Origin: Nitrospinota bacterium
Lineage (GTDB): Bacteria > Nitrospinota > Nitrospinia > Nitrospinales > VA-1
Direction of reading: 5' to 3'
Length of the DNA stretch: 5,438 bases
Assembly: GCA_022567815.1 (NCBI GenBank)
Contig: JADFGI010000223.1
Coordinates: 1-5,438, forward strand
The notes beneath the pieces were generated by a model, which saw only the letters and a list, made by a program, of their open reading frames with translations, was not told the origin of the DNA and made no database searches. Shown here one piece after another: positions 1 to 5,039 of this stretch (positions are counted from its first letter, which is position 1; the number at the start of each line of letters is the position of its first letter). A program made the position numbers and the translations under genes.

Positions 1-585
1 AGCTACCTGTTTCTGGGCGGCAAGTGCAGAGCCTGCGGTCAGAAAATTTCGATCGTTTACCCTCTGATCGAAATCGTGGTCGCTTTGTTTATCGTTGCGG
101 TTTTTGTCCAATTCGGCGTTTCCTGGGAATTCCTGATCTACGCTGTCGTCTGCACGGCTTTGGTTATCATCACGGTAATCGATTACCAGCACAAAATCAT
201 TCCCGACCGCATCACCCTCCCCGGAATCGTTCTGGGTTTGGGCGCAGGATCGTACCTGACCGGCCCCATCAATTCAGGACTGGGATTCCTGCTGGGAGGC
301 GGACTGTTTTATTTGCTCGCCGTTTTAAGCCGGGGAGGCATGGGCGGCGGCGACATCAAATTTATTGCGGCGGCAGGAGCCTTGTTGGGTTGGCAGAAGG
401 TTCTGCTGGTAATTTTCCTGGGAGCCACCTTGGGATCGATCATCGGTTTGGCTCTCATGATCGCCAAAAAAAAAGACCGCAAAAGCCAGATTCCTTTCGG
501 ACCATTTCTCGCCATCGGGACTCTCATCGCCATTTTTTTCGGAGAGGACTTGATTTCTCTTTACCTGATGACAATGACAATATGA
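1..585 (+). CDS. pilD: Type IV prepilin peptidase (PilD/GspO-like), 5' end missing
   Basis: This is an inner-membrane aspartyl protease (family A24) that cleaves the leader of type IV prepilins or type II secretion pseudopilins and usually N-methylates the new N-terminus. The frame is open from base 1, so the start lies outside the window; 194 residues are visible, against roughly 250-290 in the family. Visible residues 9-12 are CRAC, the second zinc-binding CxxC pair, followed by the conserved YPLIE (20-24). The two catalytic aspartates are seen in the VIDYQHKIIPD segment (Asp61) and in GGGD (Asp118). The conserved IPFGPFLAIG segment lies near 164-173. Several hydrophobic segments match the multi-pass topology. 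A run of nine A (466-474) encodes KKK in a cytoplasmic loop. Family assignment is firm; whether it serves pili, secretion or competence cannot be told here, so the symbol is by family. Confidence 0.95.
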   Translation, partial: SYLFLGGKCRACGQKISIVYPLIEIVVALFIVAVFVQFGVSWEFLIYAVVCTALVIITVIDYQHKIIPDRITLPGIVLGLGAGSYLTGPINSGLGFLLGGGLFYLLAVLSRGGMGGGDIKFIAAAGALLGWQKVLLVIFLGATLGSIIGLALMIAKKKDRKSQIPFGPFLAIGTLIAIFFGEDLISLYLMTMTI

Positions 586-668
586 ACGACCCCGCCGCAA
601 GCACCAACACAGCTCACCCAAATATTAACGTGCGACCAGTGTGCCGCTGGCTCCTCCTTGGAGGGCGA

Positions 669-696
669 GTTTGCTCACGGCGTGAAACATTTTTTT
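669..696 (+). terminator. Weak terminator-like hairpin after prepilin peptidase
   Basis: TCAC (675-678) pairs with GTGA (682-685) around a GGC loop. An outer GTT/AAC pairing with a bulge is possible, and seven T follow at 690-696. The stem is short, so this is only a plausible intrinsic terminator about 85 bases after the peptidase stop. Confidence 0.3.
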
Positions 697-743
697 GGGA
701 CTCGTGAACGTAGCGAACGTCAGCCCCTCTTTTCCTCCCAGCG

Positions 744-773
744 TTGCGGGGTCCGGTATAAAAATGTTATAAA
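744..773 (+). promoter_or_regulatory. Candidate sigma-70-type promoter for the coiled-coil gene
   Basis: TTGCGG (744-749) and TATAAA (768-773) are separated by 18 bases and lie 44 bases upstream of the ATG at 817. An alternative -10 (TATAAA at 757-762) overlaps the same AT-rich stretch. The remainder of the 586-816 gap shows only a short direct repeat of GAACGT (706-711 and 715-720) and no convincing gene. Confidence 0.35.
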
Positions 774-816
774 TTATAGGCGCGTTGAAAATTTCAACTT
801 AAAAAGGTTTCGGCTC

Positions 817-1413
817 ATGGAAAACAAAAATACCGACCCAAAAAATCCCGCCAAAAAAAAACCAGCGGATACGTCTAAGGAAAAAATTACCCGGCTGACA
901 AATTCAGTGGACGCCCTCTCTTCAGAACTAGAAACCCTCAAATTAAATATTCAGAAAGAAAAAAGCGAGAACACAACGCTGACGAATTCAGTGGACACCC
1001 TCTCTTCCGAACTCGAAACCATCAAATTAAATATTCAGAAGAGAAAAAGCGAAAACACGACTTTAAAAATCCTGTTTTACACCGGTCTCATCGTGTTGTT
1101 ACTGGGCTTCCTTTATACCAACGCCACCCTGCAACGCGCCCAGATGGACAGCATGGAATCCAGCATCCAACTCCTGCGGACCCTCATGAACAAGGAATTG
1201 TTGTCGGTCGAAAAAAACGTTTACCAGAAAATTGATCTCCTGGAAAAAGATGCCGGAGAACAATCCAAGGTCAACTTGCAGGAAGCCCTGGAGAACATGA
1301 CCTTGGCCATCTCCCGGCTGAATCCTGACGATGAGAAAACCGCAACGCTCATCAAACAGGTCAGAAAAAATTCCAGAGAACTGCGCGAGGCATATTCTGA
1401 ACAGAGGGATTAG
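817..1413 (+). CDS. Single-pass membrane coiled-coil protein, unknown function
   Basis: I do not recognise a named family. The 198-residue product has four parts: a Lys-rich N-terminus (about 1-25), a coiled-coil built of two near-identical 28-residue units (27-54 and 55-82), one hydrophobic transmembrane segment (about 85-100, ILFYTGLIVLLLGFLY), and a charged, helical, coiled-coil-like C-terminal part (about 103-198). Positive charge before the membrane segment (KRK, K84) suggests the N-terminus is cytoplasmic and the C-terminal part periplasmic. The frame stays open upstream to 658, but I chose the ATG at 817: it has an AAAAAGG stretch about ten bases upstream, and the upstream residues look like translated non-coding DNA. 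A run of nine A (853-861) encodes KKK. It lies downstream of the prepilin peptidase on the same strand, but the 231-base gap argues for separate transcription. A structural or tethering role is possible; nothing in the sequence shows enzymatic function. Confidence 0.8.
   Translation: MENKNTDPKNPAKKKPADTSKEKITRLTNSVDALSSELETLKLNIQKEKSENTTLTNSVDTLSSELETIKLNIQKRKSENTTLKILFYTGLIVLLLGFLYTNATLQRAQMDSMESSIQLLRTLMNKELLSVEKNVYQKIDLLEKDAGEQSKVNLQEALENMTLAISRLNPDDEKTATLIKQVRKNSRELREAYSEQRD
895..1062 (+). repeat. In-frame tandem duplication, 2 x 84 bp, four heptads each
   Basis: Units 895-978 and 979-1062 differ at 11 of 84 positions by hand count (87% identical) and at only 3 of 28 residues (A/T, L/I, E/R). 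Each unit begins LTNSVD and ends SENTT. Twenty-eight residues is exactly four heptads, so the duplication lengthens the coiled coil without breaking its register. Seven of the 11 differences are silent, which fits selection to keep the protein sequence. Confidence 0.95.
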
Positions 1414-1479
1414 AGCTTCCCTCAAATTATTTTGTCAGCTGATTTTTACCGGGCTTTACTCTCACCCTATGCATTTCAA

Positions 1480-1501
1480 GCCGGGTTAATCCGGTCTTTT
1501 T
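1480..1501 (+). terminator. Candidate terminator of the coiled-coil gene
   Basis: CCGG (1481-1484) and CCGG (1491-1494) form a short stem around GTTAAT, with a G-T pair just outside, followed by TCTTTTT. It overlaps the last codons of the convergent regulator gene. A larger imperfect stem (1448-1456 with 1478-1486, one mismatch) could compete or add to it. The 72 bases between the two convergent genes hold nothing else clear. Confidence 0.35.
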
Positions 1502-2976
1502 AAGCCCATCTTTTTGATTTTTGAGTGGAGGGTGGTGGGCTTGATTTCCAATAGTTCTGCGGCCCCATCTGACCCGGTAATTTTCCAGTTACACTGATTT
1601 AGGGCATTTAATATATTCTCCTGATAACCTTGTTCCATTTCCTTTTCAGTAAGGATACTAATCTTAGTATCCCTTTCTTTTTGATCAATCGCTGAATCTT
1701 TCCTCTTAATATTCTTCCCGCCATTCGATAGATTTAACGAAAGTTTACCGGACCGGGAAGTAATAACCGCTCGGTCAATCACGTTTTGCAACTCCCGGAT
1801 ATTACCCGGCCAATCGTAGCCCTGTAGCTCCATAATATTGGCCTGAGTCAGTTTGGGAAGAGGAACATTTAATTTTTGAGCTGCCAGGTTTAAAAAATTT
1901 AAGGACAACATCGGAATATCCTCTTTTCGACTGCGAAGGGGAGGGACCTCAATCGGGAATACATTCAGTCGGTAGTAAAGGTCCTCGCGAAATCGTTTTG
2001 TCTCCACTTCATCTTTCAAAGACCGATTCGTGGCGGCAATGATGCGTACATCTACTTTAAGTGTCTTTTCATCACCAATCCTTTCAAAAGTGCCCTCCTG
2101 CAATACACGTAGCAGTTTGCTCTGAAGGTCTAAAGGAATTTCCCCAATCTCGTCCAGGAACAAAGTTCCCCCATCAGCAAGTTGGAATCGACCGGCTCTG
2201 TCTTTTACAGCCCCCGTAAATGCACCTTTCACGTGTCCGAAGAATTCGCTCTCATAGAGTTCCTTTGGAATGGAAGCGCAATTGACTTTGATCATGGTGC
2301 GTTTGCTGCGCGAACTTTGATTATGAATTTCCCGAGCCACAAGTTCTTTACCTGTTCCAGACTCTCCTGTAATGAGAACACTAGCCTCTGTAGGGGCCAC
2401 CATCTCAATTTGCCTCAAGATATTTTCCAATGCATGGCTGGTGCCAATGATATCGCCATGAGCTTGGGCCTTAAGCACTTCTTCATTGAGATAGGCGTTT
2501 TCCAATTCCAATTGATCCCGCAGATGTTGGATTTCCTCTTCGGCTTGCTTTCTCTCGGTAATATCTCTGAAGACAACCACTGCCCCCAGTAACTTCATAT
2601 TTTCACGAATGGGAGTACTGACATACTCTACCGGGAAGCTGGTTCCATCTTTCCGCCAAAACACTTCTGTAGAAACCTGGTGGACTTTTCCATCAATGAA
2701 GGCCGCATAAATGGGGCATTTCTCTCGCGGATAGTGCTTTCCGTCTGGTTTCGAATGATGAACCAGTTTATGCTGACAGTTTCCTATCATTTCTTTGGCG
2801 GTGAACCCGGTCATTTTTACCGCGGCATGATTGATAAAAGTAACCTTCCCTTCCAAGTCCAGACCATAAATTCCCTCACCTGCCGATTCCAAGATCAGCT
2901 TGTTCAGGTATAGGGCCTCTCTTAATTGTGGGGAAAGAGGTTCTGATTGCGAGTTGCTCTTTGAGTCCAGATTCAT
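1486..2976 (-). CDS. PAS-domain sigma-54-dependent transcriptional activator (EBP)
   Basis: This cytoplasmic enhancer-binding protein hydrolyses ATP to open sigma-54 RNA polymerase complexes. The 496 residues contain a PAS sensor (about 25-140, ending in the usual VVVFRDITERK), a short coiled linker (about 141-172), a full AAA+ domain and a Fis-type helix-turn-helix (about 452-493). The AAA+ domain has Walker A GESGTGKE (204-211), the sigma-54 contact loop GAFTGA (251-256), Walker B TLFLDE (271-276), sensor I ATNRSL (315-320) and arginine-finger region RFREDLYYRL (328-337). All key residues are intact. There is no receiver domain, so control is probably by a ligand or redox state sensed by PAS rather than by phosphorylation. 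The PAS domain carries H69, H73, H74 and C87 in an HxxxHH-x12-C pattern. The ATG at 2976 has only a poor ribosome-binding site. The gene is divergent from a set preceded by a sigma-54 promoter, its likely target. The function class is firm; the signal is unknown. Confidence 0.95.
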   Translation of the reverse strand: MNLDSKSNSQSEPLSPQLREALYLNKLILESAGEGIYGLDLEGKVTFINHAAVKMTGFTAKEMIGNCQHKLVHHSKPDGKHYPREKCPIYAAFIDGKVHQVSTEVFWRKDGTSFPVEYVSTPIRENMKLLGAVVVFRDITERKQAEEEIQHLRDQLELENAYLNEEVLKAQAHGDIIGTSHALENILRQIEMVAPTEASVLITGESGTGKELVAREIHNQSSRSKRTMIKVNCASIPKELYESEFFGHVKGAFTGAVKDRAGRFQLADGGTLFLDEIGEIPLDLQSKLLRVLQEGTFERIGDEKTLKVDVRIIAATNRSLKDEVETKRFREDLYYRLNVFPIEVPPLRSRKEDIPMLSLNFLNLAAQKLNVPLPKLTQANIMELQGYDWPGNIRELQNVIDRAVITSRSGKLSLNLSNGGKNIKRKDSAIDQKERDTKISILTEKEMEQGYQENILNALNQCNWKITGSDGAAELLEIKPTTLHSKIKKMGLKRPD

Positions 2977-3011
2977 GGAATTAGTATATTCCCACTAAAC
3001 CTTCAATTCCA

Positions 3012-3021
3012 CGAAAAATCG
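3012..3021 (+). promoter_or_regulatory. Third operator half-site, CGAAAAATCG
   Basis: This 10-mer matches the right arm of the nearby inverted repeat (CGAAATATCG, 3060-3069) at 9 of 10 positions in the same orientation. It lies between the regulator start codon and the full dyad. It may be an auxiliary binding site for the regulator, but at this AT content a chance match is possible. Confidence 0.4.
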
Positions 3022-3039
3022 CTAAAATCATATTTTTTA

Positions 3040-3072
3040 TGTCGATATTTCGTTATTAGCGAAATATCGACA
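3040..3072. promoter_or_regulatory. Perfect 13-bp inverted repeat, likely upstream activator site
   Basis: The left arm TGTCGATATTTCG (3040-3052) and right arm CGAAATATCGACA (3060-3072) are exact reverse complements across a seven-base spacer. The dyad centre (3056) lies about 110 bp upstream of the predicted sigma-54 transcription start and about 80 bp upstream of the regulator's start codon. That is a typical enhancer position for Fis-type activators. Binding here could also control the regulator's own gene. No T-run follows, so it is not a terminator. The assignment to this regulator is inference from position. Confidence 0.75.
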
Positions 3073-3074
3073 CT

Positions 3075-3086
3075 TTGTAGCTACAA
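3075..3086. promoter_or_regulatory. 12-bp perfect palindrome TTGTAGCTACAA
   Basis: TTGTAG is followed immediately by its reverse complement CTACAA, three bases after the large inverted repeat and about 85 bp upstream of the predicted start site. Its sequence differs from the large dyad, so it may be a site for another regulator, or chance. Confidence 0.35.
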
Positions 3087-3138
3087 CATAAAAATATTTA
3101 ATCTATTTAAAAACAATAGGTTATTTGAAATTTATTCT

Positions 3139-3155
3139 TTGGCACAAAACCTGCT
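3139..3155 (+). promoter_or_regulatory. Sigma-54 (-24/-12) promoter
   Basis: TTGGCACAAAACCTGCT matches the consensus YTGGCACGRNNNTTGCW at all but two specified positions. The invariant GG (3141-3142) and GC (3153-3154) have the required ten-base spacing. The predicted transcription start is near 3166, giving a leader of about 80 bases before the ATG at 3248. A divergent sigma-54 activator gene and an upstream dyad support the call. The leader contains a weak AT-rich hairpin (AGAAA 3195-3199 with TTTCT 3203-3207) and no recognisable riboswitch. Confidence 0.85.
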
Positions 3156-3234
3156 CTATATGGGTTGTCTGGTTATTCAAAATGAATTGAATTCAGAAAG
3201 TATTTCTATACAAATCCAAAAACCAAAAAAATTC

Positions 3235-3240
3235 GGAGGA
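3235..3240 (+). promoter_or_regulatory. Strong ribosome-binding site GGAGGA
   Basis: GGAGGA lies seven bases upstream of the ATG at 3248 and fixes the start of the secreted-protein gene. Confidence 0.85.
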
Positions 3241-3247
3241 AACTCAA

Positions 3248-3910
3248 ATGAGAAAAAATAATCAAAGCATTCTGACCATCGGGTGGGCATTAACGTTGTT
3301 GTTAGCGGTTATCGTATCTCCGGCCCAAGCGGATCAAAATTCTTTTCCATCTCGCTATGTGTGGAAGTATGACTCGATCATTGCTGAAAAGATCCATAAA
3401 AACCTGGCTCGTGGTGATGTGGCGGTCGGGCTTTCCCAGTTTGAACAGAAAACCCTTGCAAAATACGGAGTCAGCATTGGCCAGTCCTTTATCACCCGAG
3501 TTGATGATGAAAATTGGAGAGTGACTCGGACCAGTACGGGGTTGCGCTTTGAGGGATCTGTGGGGGCCATGCCAGTAGGAAATCTGCAATCCTTTCCCAT
3601 TCAGACCCTCTATGGGGTTGTTCCGGCTTCCTATCAGAGCCGTGATCGGGATGATGTTCGCATGAACCTAACCTGGGTGTTTGACGATGCCTTGCAGGAG
3701 AAAATTCAAAGTCATATTTTTTCCGCAGGTGATTCCAACGAAATCGGTCTGACCCGATACCAGCAGAAACTCCTGCAACGTTACGGAATCGAGGTGGGCC
3801 ATTCCTTCCAAACTACCGTGGGCGGGATGATCCTTACTGTCAAGAGGGTTAGTTTGGGCTTGCAGATCCAACACCTTGAAGAAAAGCCCGATTCGTATTT
3901 TTCCAGCTAA
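3248..3910 (+). CDS. Secreted/periplasmic protein with duplicated domain, unknown
   Basis: I do not recognise the family. The 220-residue product begins with a clear signal peptide: basic RKNN, a hydrophobic core (about 8-24), then SPAQA-DQ with likely cleavage after residue 28. The mature part holds two diverged copies of one module, about 39-103 and 143-208. They share W39/W143, EKI (47-49/151-153), a GD pair, and the pattern GL-x-x-[FY]-x-QK-x-L-x-[KR]-YG (61-74/167-180) followed by [VI]-x-[IV]-G-x-SF. A linker (about 104-142) joins them. There are no cysteines and no second membrane segment, so a soluble exported protein is likely. It is the first gene behind the sigma-54 promoter and has a strong ribosome-binding site, so it is probably a main output of the regulator. 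The 93-base gap before the next gene contains short hairpins (for example GGAAA 3941-3945 with TTTCC 3949-3953) but no convincing terminator or promoter, which allows cotranscription. Confidence 0.9.
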   Translation: MRKNNQSILTIGWALTLLLAVIVSPAQADQNSFPSRYVWKYDSIIAEKIHKNLARGDVAVGLSQFEQKTLAKYGVSIGQSFITRVDDENWRVTRTSTGLRFEGSVGAMPVGNLQSFPIQTLYGVVPASYQSRDRDDVRMNLTWVFDDALQEKIQSHIFSAGDSNEIGLTRYQQKLLQRYGIEVGHSFQTTVGGMILTVKRVSLGLQIQHLEEKPDSYFSS

Positions 3911-3990
3911 CGGACTGGATGCCCATTTTAAAATAACAGTGGAAACACTTTCCTTATCAAATATTAATCAAACTTAAATCTATTAAAAAT

Positions 3991-3996
3991 GGAGGG
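3991..3996 (+). promoter_or_regulatory. Ribosome-binding site GGAGGG that decides the dsrE-like start
   Basis: GGAGGG is seven bases before the ATG at 4004. The in-frame ATG at 3989 runs into this site and has no ribosome-binding site of its own, so 4004 is the better start. Confidence 0.85.
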
Positions 3997-4003
3997 AATC
4001 AAA

Positions 4004-4366
4004 ATGAAAACTGCAATCGTCATTCTATCGGACCCCAAGAGCGGATCAGATGAATCTTTAGGACGAGTCTTTAATGCCTTGGCCACAGCTTACGATTTTA
4101 AGAATGCCGGCAAGGAAGTATCCATTCTGTTTCAAGGCGCCGGCGCTCGGTGGCCTGAAGCGCTGCAAAAAGAAGATCATCCCGCGCATGAACTGTTTGA
4201 ATCGGTTGCGGACAAGATTCAGGGAATCTCCTGCGCGTGTGCCGACGTATTCGGCGCCGATACCACCGGCTATGACCTGATCAAGGATAACTCGGTCCCC
4301 AAAACGACCGGTCTTCCCAGCATGGTTAATCTGCAGGACCAAGGCTACAACGTCCTTACTTTTTAA
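4004..4366 (+). CDS. DsrE-family protein
   Basis: DsrE-family proteins are small cytoplasmic proteins with a Rossmann-like fold; several (DsrE, TusD) carry sulfur as a cysteine persulfide during sulfur oxidation or tRNA thiolation. This 120-residue product shows the family pattern: an AIVILSDP first strand, a helix with ALATAYDFKNAGKEV, the strand ILFQGAG, a Trp-Pro segment, and a cysteine pair at C77 and C79 (ISCACADVFGA). These lie close to the place of the persulfide cysteine of TusD (Cys78), but equivalence is inference. The end of the protein (VNLQDQGYNVLTF) is compact and complete. The start at 4004 is preferred over 3989 on ribosome-binding-site grounds. It lies between the secreted protein and the flavin protein on one strand. 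No other dsr or tus gene is visible, so a dedicated sulfur-relay role is not proven; a general redox or stress role is equally possible. Confidence 0.85.
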   Translation: MKTAIVILSDPKSGSDESLGRVFNALATAYDFKNAGKEVSILFQGAGARWPEALQKEDHPAHELFESVADKIQGISCACADVFGADTTGYDLIKDNSVPKTTGLPSMVNLQDQGYNVLTF

Positions 4367-4376
4367 ATCTCTAAAA

Positions 4377-4394
4377 CCCCGGCTTAGGCCGGGG
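4377..4394. terminator. GC-rich hairpin between dsrE-like and flavin-protein genes
   Basis: CCCCGGC (4377-4383) and GCCGGGG (4388-4394) form a perfect seven-pair stem with a TTAG loop, starting ten bases after the dsrE-like stop. On the plus strand the tail is AATTTT, a weak U-tract. On the minus strand TTTT follows the stem directly. It may act as a leaky terminator or as a 3'-end stabiliser that gives the upstream genes more transcript than the downstream ones. Only 43 bases separate it from the next ATG, and no clear promoter lies there. Confidence 0.7.
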
Positions 4395-4437
4395 AATTTT
4401 AAAAGTTCAACCAAAGAAAACGCAAGGAGACAGAGTC

Positions 4438-5016
4438 ATGGCTAAGAACTTTATGGAATTTGCATTCAACGATAGTGTCAAAGAAGTTCAAGAAAAATAT
4501 GGGACTCGTGCCCCTTATCAAAAAATGGAGAGCAAAGGTGAATTTCGCAACAAGCTCACCTGGCAGGAAAAGGGTTATATCAAAAACAGGGACAGTTTTT
4601 ATATGTCTTCGGTAGGCGAAAACGGCTGGCCCTATTTGCAGTTTCGGGGTGGCCCCAAGGGATTTTTAAAAGTCATAGACGAAAACACTTTGGCTTTTGC
4701 AGATTTTCGGGGCAACGGACAGTACATCAGCGCCGGAAATTTTAACTCCAATAAGAAGACGGTCCTGTTCCTTATGGATTACACCCAACAGCAGAGATTG
4801 AAAATCTGGGCCGAAGTTGAAGTGTTTCACGCCGCCGATCATCCTGAGTTGCTGGAGAAAGTTGAAATGCCCGATTACGAAGCCACTATTGAACGAATTT
4901 TCATTTTCAAAGTCCAGGCGTTTGACTGGAATTGCCCGCAGCACATAACTCCTCGCTATACAAAAGAAGAAATTGAAAAGGAGATGGTGGCATTAGATCA
5001 GGAACTGATTCAATAA
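4438..5016 (+). CDS. Pyridoxamine 5'-phosphate oxidase-like flavin-binding protein
   Basis: This is a 192-residue cytoplasmic protein of the split-barrel flavin-binding superfamily, in the group usually annotated as pyridoxamine 5'-phosphate oxidase family or predicted flavin-nucleotide-binding protein. It is not the biosynthetic PdxH. Signature segments are RDSFYMSSVGENGWPYLQFRGG (51-72, the first barrel strands), GFLKVIDENTLAFADFRGN (75-93), QYISAGN (95-101), VLFLMDY (109-115) and NCPQHITPRYT near the C-terminus (165-175), which is characteristic of this subgroup. Members probably bind FMN and act as oxidoreductases, but substrates are mostly unknown. The start is supported by AAGGAG at 4424-4429, eight bases before the ATG. 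It follows the dsrE-like gene across a hairpin and is followed 23 bases later by the PAS gene, so the last two genes look cotranscribed. Its place behind a PAS-controlled sigma-54 promoter suggests a redox role (inference). Confidence 0.92.
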   Translation: MAKNFMEFAFNDSVKEVQEKYGTRAPYQKMESKGEFRNKLTWQEKGYIKNRDSFYMSSVGENGWPYLQFRGGPKGFLKVIDENTLAFADFRGNGQYISAGNFNSNKKTVLFLMDYTQQQRLKIWAEVEVFHAADHPELLEKVEMPDYEATIERIFIFKVQAFDWNCPQHITPRYTKEEIEKEMVALDQELIQ

Positions 5017-5025
5017 TTCTAACGT

Positions 5026-5032
5026 AAAGGAG
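5026..5032 (+). promoter_or_regulatory. Ribosome-binding site AAAGGAG of the PAS gene
   Basis: AAAGGAG lies seven bases before the ATG at 5040 and only ten bases after the preceding stop codon. This confirms the start of a gene that has no stop within the window. Confidence 0.85.
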
Positions 5033-5039
5033 ATACGGG

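Noticed and set aside
466..474. Run of nine A in the peptidase gene, and another at 853-861, as programmed slippage sites
   Set aside because: Both encode Lys-Lys-Lys in frame, and no alternative product with conserved sequence results from a shift.
24..707. Long open frame overlapping the prepilin peptidase on the plus strand
   Set aside because: It lies in another frame of a clearly conserved peptidase, is rich in Arg/His/Pro, matches no recognisable domain and runs into non-coding DNA.
706..720. GAACGT direct repeat as part of a REP-like or mobile element
   Set aside because: There are only two six-base copies, with no flanking inverted ends or further copies in the window.
658..816. N-terminal extension of the coiled-coil protein
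   Set aside because: The frame is open but the residues look like translated intergenic DNA, and a candidate promoter and the start at 817 lie inside it.
2182..2592. 136-codon open frame antisense to the sigma-54 activator
   Set aside because: The opposite strand encodes the intact AAA+ domain with all motifs; this frame has no ribosome-binding site or family features.
3027..3032. Minus-strand -10 element (TATGAT) for the activator gene
   Set aside because: The -10 is good, but the hexamer 17 bases upstream (TAACGA) is a poor -35, so I do not list it as a promoter; the dyad would overlap it, which would fit autoregulation.
3989..4003. Upstream ATG as start of the dsrE-like gene
   Set aside because: This ATG overlaps the GGAGGG ribosome-binding site, which is ideally spaced for the ATG at 4004.
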